Below are positions 1 to 5,115 of a DNA stretch of 5,725 nucleotides, one piece after another (position 1 is the first letter of the stretch; each line of letters opens with the position of its first letter). Location: assembly GCA_028712345.1 (NCBI GenBank), contig JAQTQF010000125.1, positions 1 to 5,725 of the forward strand, written 5' to 3'. The DNA is from Phycisphaerae bacterium (GTDB taxonomy: Bacteria > Planctomycetota > Phycisphaerae > Sedimentisphaerales > UBA12454). Made by a program: the position numbers and the translations under genes. Below the pieces are notes generated by a model. It saw only the letters and a list, made by a program, of their open reading frames with translations. It had not been told where the DNA came from and ran no database searches.

Positions 1-786
1 GATGCCTAAATAGTATTCATTTTTCCAGTAAGCAAGATTGTGTCTGCATTCAAAGTCCGGCCTTGCGAAATTAGAAATTTCATAATGTCCAAACCCCGCT
101 TCGGTTAGTACTTCGATAGCCGTTTCGTACATCTTCCTGTCGAGTTCCTCATCGATAGCGGTTATCTTACCTGCGGATTTAAGCTCTTCCAGAGCTGTGT
201 CCTTTTCGTAAGTAAGGCTGTATGCGCTTATATGCTGAACATTGAGCTCGATTGCCTTGTGCAGATTTTCCCGCCAGCTTTTTAAATCGGAGCCTGGAAC
301 GGCAAATATCAAATCAATCCCGATATTTTCAACCCCGGCCTCTCTGACGGCCTTAATCGTTTCTTCTATTTGCTTGGCCTTATACCTTCTGCCTAAAAAA
401 TCCAGCTCGCTCTGCACAAACGATTGTGCCCCGATGGATATTCTATTGACGCCGATGTTTTTTAAATTGTTCAGCAGTGTCTCATTTGCGTCGGAGGGAT
501 TTATCTCAACGGTAAATTCATCAGCCTTTCCCGTCAGTTCGGCAATTTCTTTTAGAAAACCGCAAAGGGCCTTTGCACCGATAGACGCTGGACTGCCTCC
601 ACCGATGTAAACAGTCTCGACCGGCTTGGCGAAGGATGTTTTTTTTAATTCCGCAATCTCAGCATTTAAAACCCTCTGAATATCGAACTTGCCAGGCGGC
701 TTCGAGAAAAATCCGCAGTAAAAACACTTGGATTTACAGAAAGGAATATGTATATAAACGGAATTTGGTAAATTTTTATTAGTCAT
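1..786 (-). CDS. hemW: HemW-like radical SAM protein, heme chaperone (partial, C-terminus outside window)
   Basis: Seen: 262 residues read from the ATG at 786 to the window edge without a stop. The radical SAM cluster motif CX3CX2C is at C17, C21 and C24, and the next-but-one residue is Phe26. Downstream are IGGGSP (61-66), VEINPSD (about 92-98), RISIGAQS (115-122), HYEISNFAR (234-242) and CRHNLAYW (247-254), all characteristic of the HemN/HemW family. Known: oxygen-independent coproporphyrinogen oxidase HemN has a fourth Cys (CX3CX2CXC), whereas HemW has CXF, as here. HemW is a cytoplasmic 4Fe-4S protein that binds heme and acts as a heme chaperone; it is often misannotated as coproporphyrinogen oxidase. 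The family is usually about 370-400 residues, so roughly 110 C-terminal residues are missing only because the window ends. The start is supported by AAGGAG ten bases upstream and a stop in frame at 811-813. It follows dus on the same strand after a 160 bp gap. Confidence 0.93.
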   Translation of the reverse strand, partial: MTNKNLPNSVYIHIPFCKSKCFYCGFFSKPPGKFDIQRVLNAEIAELKKTSFAKPVETVYIGGGSPASIGAKALCGFLKEIAELTGKADEFTVEINPSDANETLLNNLKNIGVNRISIGAQSFVQSELDFLGRRYKAKQIEETIKAVREAGVENIGIDLIFAVPGSDLKSWRENLHKAIELNVQHISAYSLTYEKDTALEELKSAGKITAIDEELDRKMYETAIEVLTEAGFGHYEISNFARPDFECRHNLAYWKNEYYLGI

Positions 787-839
787 GTCCTTGGGACTCC
801 TTGCGGAGAATTAACCTCCCTCCGCAAGGCTGCGAAGGG
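787..839 (-). promoter_or_regulatory. Leader of hemW with two mutually exclusive hairpins over the ribosome binding site
   Basis: In the hemW-sense RNA, segment 1 (839-831, CCCTTCGCA) can pair with segment 2 (826-818, TGCGGAGGG) in a 9 bp stem with one U-G wobble and a four-base loop. Alternatively CCTTGCGGAG (829-820) pairs perfectly over 10 bp with CTCCGCAAGG (808-799) around an 11-base loop. The two stems share 820-826, so only one can form. The second stem includes AAGG of the Shine-Dalgarno sequence AAGGAG (802-797), which sits 10 bases before the ATG. Inference: the second stem hides the ribosome site and the first frees it, giving a possible translational switch or attenuation. The odd pair in stem 1 is a legal U-G only on the minus-strand RNA (it would be C-A on the other strand), which favours a role in the hemW transcript. 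It could instead be debris of a palindromic repeat. Confidence 0.5.
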
Positions 840-865
840 CAGGCACGAATAAACACAAAAATGTC

Positions 866-885
866 ATTCCCGCGGAAGCGGGAAT
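866..885. repeat. ATTCCC-N8-GGGAAT palindrome in the dus-hemW gap; possible dus terminator
   Basis: Arms ATTCCCGC (866-873) and GCGGGAAT (878-885) pair perfectly around GGAA. The ATTCCC-N8-GGGAAT layout is the same as the neisserial dRS3 repeat, and similar GTCATTCCCGC-type palindromes are dispersed in many bacterial genomes. On the minus strand the hairpin lies about 60 bases after the dus stop and is followed within four bases by TTTTTGTGTTT, so it could also act as a weak intrinsic terminator. Copy number elsewhere in the genome cannot be seen here. The rest of the 787-946 gap holds only the hemW leader and a short stretch with no clear signal. Confidence 0.55.
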
Positions 886-946
886 CCAAAATATTTCGCC
901 CGCCGCCTGTCCTGCTCTGTCATCGTTTTACGGCAGGTTTTCATTT

Positions 947-1918
947 TTATAAGCCATACAGTTTTTTTATTGTTTCTTTTAATTGTTCTTCATTATATAT
1001 CGCCGTAAGTTCTTTTCTCGCCTTTTTTATGGTATTGTGACTCAGGCAGTATTTCGTCAGAAATTTCCTGAAATGCCAGATACATTTTCTCGAATCATAA
1101 ATTTCCTTTAGCAGCTCGAAATGCTCAAGAATAATTTCTCCCTGCTGGGCGATATCGGGAGCGAATATTTCCGTTTTCCCTTCAAGCGCATCGGTTACCT
1201 GCCTGAAAATCCACGGCTTTCCAATTGCTCCTCTTGCGATAGCCACTCCGTCGGCGCCGCTGGCCTTAAATTTATTTACAATATCGTGCGGGTCGAACAA
1301 ATCGCCGCTGCCGATGATAGTCGTGTTCGGATATTTTCCTTTTAACTGTTTTATTACTTCCCAGTCGGCCAGCCCTTTAAAACCCTGTTCGACCGTTCTG
1401 CCGTGAACGATAAGGCCGTCAACTTTCATCGCCGCCGCCTCGTTGCAGATGTACCAGAAATTTTCTTTTGCCTCGTTGCTGCCGTCTATCCCGATTCGCA
1501 GTTTCATCATCACCGGACAGCTCACCGCGTCTCTGACCCTTTTATAAATTTCCAGAACACTTTGCGGCTCGGCCAGCATTGCCCCGCCCCTTGCCCTTCT
1601 AAGAACCTTCGGCGCAGGACAGGCAAAATTCAAATCTATGATATCGTATCCTGCCCCGACCATACTCTTTGCCGCAGCGGCCATTTTCTCCGGCTCAGTT
1701 CCAAGCAATTGCGCCCCGATTGGATGTTCATCGTCCCTGATTATATAATTCGGTTTTTCGAGCAGCGGCTTATACGATGCGCTGGTATCGAGAATAACGC
1801 CGCTGAAAGTCAATTCGCATCCGAACTTCCGCGCCAGCATTCTCATCGCCCTGTCGGTATAGCCCGCCAGCGCCGCTTGTATAATAGGGTTATTAATTTT
1901 AATTTTTCCGATGAACAT
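947..1918 (-). CDS. dus: tRNA-dihydrouridine synthase (DusB/NifR3-like)
   Basis: This is an FMN-dependent enzyme that reduces a uridine in tRNA to dihydrouridine using NADPH, acting in the cytoplasm. Seen in the 323-residue product: an N-terminal flavin-barrel segment (AALAGYTD, 15-22, in place of the usual APMAGxTD); DLNFACPAPKVLRRARGG (95-112) with the likely catalytic acid Cys100; MMKLRIG (137-143) with Lys139 and Arg141; VHGRT (171-175) with His172; and the phosphate-binding IGSGDLF and GADGVAIARGAIGKPWIF (202-238). A helical C-terminal domain follows. Length is normal for the family. I start it at ATG 1918 because the protein then opens MFIGKIKINNP, like other Dus proteins. A TTG at 1969 would add 17 residues encoded by a hairpin repeat, with no ribosome site. 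No Shine-Dalgarno sequence precedes ATG 1918 either. The exact Dus subfamily and target uridine cannot be fixed from the sequence. Confidence 0.93.
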   Translation of the reverse strand: MFIGKIKINNPIIQAALAGYTDRAMRMLARKFGCELTFSGVILDTSASYKPLLEKPNYIIRDDEHPIGAQLLGTEPEKMAAAAKSMVGAGYDIIDLNFACPAPKVLRRARGGAMLAEPQSVLEIYKRVRDAVSCPVMMKLRIGIDGSNEAKENFWYICNEAAAMKVDGLIVHGRTVEQGFKGLADWEVIKQLKGKYPNTTIIGSGDLFDPHDIVNKFKASGADGVAIARGAIGKPWIFRQVTDALEGKTEIFAPDIAQQGEIILEHFELLKEIYDSRKCIWHFRKFLTKYCLSHNTIKKARKELTAIYNEEQLKETIKKLYGL

Positions 1919-1929
1919 ATAATTTAGTT

Positions 1930-1958
1930 GTTTAGCCGCTGCCGGCACGGCAGCGTAA
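1930..1958. repeat. Hairpin repeat, copy A (upstream of dus)
   Basis: GTTTAGC (1930-1936) is followed by a perfect 8 bp stem, CGCTGCCG (1937-1944) and CGGCAGCG (1948-1955), around the loop GCA. It is a near copy of the element at 2004-2029, in the same orientation. It lies within the dus leader, just before its start codon. Immediately beyond it (1962-1985) is a further C-run/G-run segment that can pair only weakly. A repetitive extragenic palindrome of the REP type is the likeliest reading; the tetranucleotide and transposase that would prove a RAYT-linked REP are not visible. Confidence 0.6.
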
Positions 1959-2003
1959 CAGAGCCCCAACCGTAAGGGAGGGGTCGTATATATTTCGTCG
2001 TTC

Positions 2004-2029
2004 GTTTAGCCGTCGCCGGTACGGCGATG
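2004..2029. repeat. Hairpin repeat, copy B (downstream of metXW)
   Basis: GTTTAGC (2004-2010) leads into CGTCGCCG (2011-2018), loop GTA, and CGGCGATG (2022-2029), a stem of 8 pairs including one G-T wobble. Compared with copy A, two stem pairs changed on both arms (C-G to T-A, and T-A to C-G) so pairing is kept. It starts about 20 bases after the metXW stop on the minus strand, where it could stabilise the 3' end of that mRNA. No T-run follows it on the minus strand, so it does not look like a classical intrinsic terminator. Confidence 0.6.
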
Positions 2030-2048
2030 TTTTATTTGCGGATAATCC

Positions 2049-3815
2049 TTATTTTTTGCTCGTCAGATAGATTGCCTGCTCGGCGAAAATGTTCGGAGCG
2101 AACTTTACAGGGCTTGCCCTGTTTCCGATAAGAGGAATTTTCTGTTCTATTTTTGCGCCGACCTCATCACAGAAATCTTCAAAATCCTTCAGCGATAGAA
2201 CATGAATGTTGGGCGTATCATACCATCTAAACGGAAGCTGCTTTGTTCTCGGTGCTTTTCCTGCAAAGAACAGATTAGCTCTGCACCGCCAGTAAGCGAA
2301 ATTCGGAAAGCTCACAATCACTTTATGCGATACCTGCAGAAGCTCGACAAAAACCTGTTTCGGATTTTTCAGTGTCTGAAGCGTCTGCGAAAGTATCGCG
2401 TAATCAAATGTATCGGCGGGGTAGTGTTTCAGCCCTCTTTCTATATCTCGGTGAATTATATTGATTCCGTTATTGACGCACTGGGAAACAAGCCGCTGGT
2501 CAACCTCAATCCCCTCGGCGATAATGTTTTTATCGTGCTGGAGGCCGAGCAGCAGTTGACCGTCGCCGCACCCGACATCGAGCACCCGGCTGTTCGGCTT
2601 GATTAAGGATTCTATAAGCTCATAATCGACTCGAACCCGTTTTATCCTGTCAAAACCTTTCGCCGCTGAAACGACGGCAGGCTTTTCAAACTTCGGTTTT
2701 TCCATCGTTGTTGAAAGAAATCCGGACAGCAAACTGCCCAGCGCTTCCGGCTCAAGCAGAAACGCATCGTGTCCGTAAGGCGATGAAATATTGCAGTAAC
2801 TTACCGGTTTTCTTTGTGCAACAAGAGCATTTACTATTTCTTCAGATTGCGCGGGAGTAAACAGCCAGTCGCTGGTAAAGCTCACAATCATAAATCTCGA
2901 TTTTGTCTCGGCCAGGGCTTTTTGCAGCGAGCCATAGTCTTTTTCAATATCGAAGTAATCCATTGCCTTGGTAATATACAGATAACTGTCGGCATCAAAC
3001 CTTTCAACAAAGCTTTGCCCCTGGTGGTCGAGGTATGTCTCGACCGAAAATTCCGCGCCGAGGTCATAGCTGTACTTCTCTGTGCTCCTGAGTTCTCTGC
3101 CGAATTTTTCTCTCATACTTTGTTCAGACAGGTATGTTATATGTCCTATCATCCTTGCAGTTGCAAGGCCCTTCTTGGGAGGCCTGTCAGCCTGAATATC
3201 AGACATAATAGCGTTTCTTCCGACAGCATCAAAAGCGATTGCCTGAGCGCCAAGTTTTGATGTCGCTGCGATTACTATCGCCGATTTTACAATCTGAGGA
3301 TATTCAATCGCCCACTGCAAGACTTGCATTCCGCCCATCGACCCGCCAATGACCGCCAGCAGTTGTTTAATCCCGAGTTTGTCCAGAACAAGCTTTTGCA
3401 CCCTGACCATATCCGCGATGGTTATCATCGGGAAATCGAGATGGTATGGTTTTCCTGTTGCCGGATTAATGCTCCCCGGCCCCGTAGTTCCGCTGCAGCT
3501 GCCCAGAAAGTTCGAGCAGATGACGAAGTATTTATTGGTATCGATTGCCTTGCCCGGCCCAATCATTATATCCCACCAGCCGGGCTTTTTGTCGTCCCGA
3601 CTGTTAAATCCTGCCGCATGAGCGCTGCCGCTTAAAGCATGACAAACCAGAACGACATTATCTCCCGCCGAATTTAGTTGGCCGTAAGTTTCGTATGCAG
3701 CATCGATAGGTCCGAGGCTCTTTCCGCTGGTCAGCTTTAAAGGCTCATCGGCCTCAACGAGCCGTACAGTCTTTGTTTCGACAATCCCTACCGAACCTAT
3801 TTTGTCTTCTGCCAT
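2049..3815 (-). CDS. metXW: Fused homoserine O-acyltransferase (MetX) and MetW methyltransferase-like protein
   Basis: 588 residues carrying two complete proteins. Residues 1 to about 368 are MetX, an alpha/beta-hydrolase-fold enzyme that acylates L-homoserine (acetyl- or succinyl-CoA) in methionine synthesis. It shows AYETYGQLN (40-48), CHALSGSAH (58-66), SNFLGSCSGTTGPGS (101-115), nucleophile elbow GGSMGGMQ with Ser159, Asp316 in SFTSDWLF and His349 in YGHDAFLLE, which together form the catalytic triad. After a linker (about 369-391), residues 392-588 match MetW: SAM-site motif RVLDVGCGDGQLL (410-422), LSQTLQTLKNP (475-485), VSFPNFAYWRCR (501-512) and LPFRWYDTPNIHVLSLKDFEDFC (527-549). Known: metX and metW are often adjacent genes in Proteobacteria and Leptospira. 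Inference: fusion keeps the two partners together at 1:1. No frameshift or stop lies between the halves. ATG 3815 gives a normal MetX N-terminus but has no Shine-Dalgarno sequence. Acetyl versus succinyl donor is not decided. Confidence 0.95.
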   Translation of the reverse strand: MAEDKIGSVGIVETKTVRLVEADEPLKLTSGKSLGPIDAAYETYGQLNSAGDNVVLVCHALSGSAHAAGFNSRDDKKPGWWDIMIGPGKAIDTNKYFVICSNFLGSCSGTTGPGSINPATGKPYHLDFPMITIADMVRVQKLVLDKLGIKQLLAVIGGSMGGMQVLQWAIEYPQIVKSAIVIAATSKLGAQAIAFDAVGRNAIMSDIQADRPPKKGLATARMIGHITYLSEQSMREKFGRELRSTEKYSYDLGAEFSVETYLDHQGQSFVERFDADSYLYITKAMDYFDIEKDYGSLQKALAETKSRFMIVSFTSDWLFTPAQSEEIVNALVAQRKPVSYCNISSPYGHDAFLLEPEALGSLLSGFLSTTMEKPKFEKPAVVSAAKGFDRIKRVRVDYELIESLIKPNSRVLDVGCGDGQLLLGLQHDKNIIAEGIEVDQRLVSQCVNNGINIIHRDIERGLKHYPADTFDYAILSQTLQTLKNPKQVFVELLQVSHKVIVSFPNFAYWRCRANLFFAGKAPRTKQLPFRWYDTPNIHVLSLKDFEDFCDEVGAKIEQKIPLIGNRASPVKFAPNIFAEQAIYLTSKK

Positions 3816-3886
3816 AATTTAGGTATCAATGCCTGAATATTTCCGGAATTTTTCACGACAATCATATCTGTTGCGAAAAACACCAT

Positions 3887-3921
3887 CAACTAACGACTAA
3901 TCACTATCGACTAACAACTAA
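3887..3921. repeat. Five tandem heptamers in the metXW leader
   Basis: Read on the plus strand the units are CAACTAA, CGACTAA, TCACTAT, CGACTAA and CAACTAA, that is TTAGT(C/T)G on the minus strand with one degenerate central unit. The order of units is mirror-symmetric (A-B-C-B-A). The array sits just downstream of a predicted TATAAT and would form the first part of the roughly 100-base metXW leader. Function is unknown; short heptanucleotide tandem repeats are known in other bacteria, such as the STRR sequences of cyanobacteria, but the units here are not recognised as one of those. Confidence 0.6.
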
Positions 3922-3949
3922 TTATATACCGGGCTTTTTTGGTATGCAA
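3921..3949 (-). promoter_or_regulatory. Predicted sigma-70-type promoter of metXW
   Basis: A perfect TATAAT (3926-3921) lies 17 bases after TTGCAT (3949-3944, three of six matches to TTGACA). Transcription would begin near 3914, about 100 bases before the metXW start codon. It lies immediately after the kinase stop, so metXW would not depend on readthrough. The remainder of the leader (3816-3886) shows an 8 bp palindrome TTCCGGAA (3841-3848) and no SAM riboswitch that I can recognise. Confidence 0.5.
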
Positions 3950-3958
3950 TTTTTCTTT

Positions 3959-4918
3959 TCACGGCAGTGTTTGCAGCAGTTCAATAATTTCCGCCTTTTT
4001 CGGCAGAGCTTCCATTGCCCCGAACTTTGTGCAGGCCAGCGCACCGGCGGCGCAGGCGAATTTTACCGCTTTTTTAATATCATCACCCACCGCACAGCTC
4101 GCCGCCAATGCCCCGTCAAATGCGTCTCCGCATCCGCCGTGGTCTGCGAATTTTATTTCAAACGCCGGTATATGGCTTGCCGCCTCTCTATCAACCACAA
4201 GTGCCCCTTTGGCTCCAAGCTTTATCACCGCACATCCGACCCCTCTGGCGATAAGGTCCGAGCCGATGGTTTTTGCGGTATGAATATTATGACTTGCAGA
4301 GATACTTAGCCCAGCCGCCTCGGCAAAATTAGGCACGAGTATATCCGCCGTGTAATAATCCAGCGGCATCTGTCCGCTTTTGCTTTCAAGCTGTTCGCCG
4401 CTCAGAGCCGGGTCGAGAATAACTTTGGTTTTGCTCAATTTAGCCGCTCTTATTGCCGCACAAACGAAATCGCTCGCCAAATCCGCGTTTATAAGGCACG
4501 CATCCGCCGAAGCCATGACCCGTTCAAATTCTTCCGTTTTAATATCACCGGCGCAAAGCGCTTTGTTAGCGCCTTGCGAAATGACAGTCCTGTTTGCTCC
4601 CGAACTGTTGACAAAAGATACGCTGACGCCGGTATTTTTCGCCTCCGCCTCGAATACGAAATCGCAGCTTATGCCATAGTTTTCAAGGTTGTTTCTTGCC
4701 AATTCCGCAAAATTGTCTTTGCCTACCTTACCGACAAGGAATACCTCGCATCCGCAAAGCGCCGCTTGAATAGCCTGATTCAACCCAGCTCCGGCCGGCG
4801 TACATGAAAAACCGCTGCCGACGGCAATTTGGCCGGCTATCGGGAAATCAACACACCGTATCGCCATATCGACATATATACCGCCGATTACAACTACTCT
4901 GGGCTTAGTCCCCGGCAA
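3959..4918 (-). CDS. PfkB/ribokinase-family carbohydrate kinase
   Basis: A 319-residue soluble kinase of the family that transfers phosphate from ATP to a sugar or nucleoside. Seen: N-terminal VVVIGGIYVDMAIRCVDFP (8-26) with the substrate-side Asp17, AGAGLNQA (42-49) in the place of the ribokinase GGKGANQA, LVGKVGKDNFA (61-71), SQGANKAL (114-121), ILDPALSG (167-174), ILVPNFAEAAGL (193-204), VIKLGAKGALV (231-241) and the C-terminal signature GGCGDAFDGALAA (261-273) with catalytic base Asp265. Overall length and order of motifs match ribokinase. Two signatures deviate: the GGKG lysine is Ala44, and the usual DTTGAGD reads DHGGCGD. The substrate is therefore left open (ribose, another pentose, or a nucleoside are possible). 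The protein is cysteine-rich, about 13 residues. The start is TTG at 4918, supported by GAGGTG five bases upstream; no ATG or GTG in frame was found nearby. It lies divergent from purF. Confidence 0.88.
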   Translation of the reverse strand: MPGTKPRVVVIGGIYVDMAIRCVDFPIAGQIAVGSGFSCTPAGAGLNQAIQAALCGCEVFLVGKVGKDNFAELARNNLENYGISCDFVFEAEAKNTGVSVSFVNSSGANRTVISQGANKALCAGDIKTEEFERVMASADACLINADLASDFVCAAIRAAKLSKTKVILDPALSGEQLESKSGQMPLDYYTADILVPNFAEAAGLSISASHNIHTAKTIGSDLIARGVGCAVIKLGAKGALVVDREAASHIPAFEIKFADHGGCGDAFDGALAASCAVGDDIKKAVKFACAAGALACTKFGAMEALPKKAEIIELLQTLP

Positions 4919-4929
4919 TTGTACACCTC
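4919..4929 (-). promoter_or_regulatory. Ribosome binding site that fixes a TTG start for the kinase
   Basis: GAGGTG (4929-4924) ends five bases before TTG 4918. The nearby upstream ATG (CTTAAAAATGG on the minus strand) is out of frame with the kinase, and the in-frame codons just before TTG (CGA GGT GTA CAA) contain no start, so TTG is the best supported initiation codon. Confidence 0.65.
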
Positions 4930-4971
4930 GAAATAAAATCCATTTTTAAGTTCTGCTTCCCGCAAATATGC

Positions 4972-4999
4972 AGAATACTGTCCCACAAAAAAATTGCAA
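4972..4999 (-). promoter_or_regulatory. Possible promoter of the kinase gene
   Basis: TTGCAA (4999-4994) and TATTCT (4977-4972) are 16 bases apart, each matching four of six consensus bases. The inverted repeat TTCTGC (4951-4956) and GCAGAA (4970-4975) overlaps the -10 box and could be an operator, but a 6 bp repeat can arise by chance. Confidence 0.3.
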
Positions 5000-5019
5000 T
5001 CTTTTATCTGCTAAAGCAA

Positions 5020-5048
5020 TTGACTTCAACTTATCCTTTGGATACACT
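5020..5048 (+). promoter_or_regulatory. Predicted sigma-70-type promoter of purF
   Basis: TTGACT (5020-5025, five of six) and TACACT (5043-5048, four of six) are separated by exactly 17 bases. Transcription would start near 5055 and give a leader of about 60 bases. No PurR-type operator or purine riboswitch was recognised, and no Shine-Dalgarno sequence precedes the purF ATG. Confidence 0.5.
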
Positions 5049-5115
5049 ACCTGCGGATCAAATGCTAATCTGTCTGATTATGCCTCTTCGCTAAATAATT
5101 ATCTGGATTATAGTT

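Noticed and set aside
801..1040. Plus-strand open frame of 79 codons across the dus-hemW gap
   Set aside because: It runs through three hairpins and into the 3' end of dus on the opposite strand, with no ribosome site and a low-complexity product.
1919..1969. TTG at 1969 as the dus start
   Set aside because: The extra 17 residues are encoded by the hairpin repeat, do not resemble Dus N-termini, and no ribosome site precedes the TTG.
3324..3635. Overlapping plus-strand open frames inside metXW
   Set aside because: They lie antisense to the catalytic core of MetX, which has clear conserved motifs; they arise from codon bias.
3816..3914. SAM-type riboswitch in the metXW leader
   Set aside because: The leader is only about 100 bases and AT-rich, and I could not find the conserved cores of the SAM riboswitch classes; only a short TTCCGGAA palindrome is visible.
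3924..3945. Intrinsic terminator after the kinase (ATACC and GGTAT around a T-rich loop)
   Set aside because: The stem is only five weak pairs, the T-run is in the loop on the plus strand, and the same bases are better explained as the metXW promoter spacer.
5062..5094. Ten-codon leader peptide (MLICLIMPLR) before purF
   Set aside because: Only a weak GCGGA precedes it, no run of regulatory codons is present, and an open frame this short is expected by chance.
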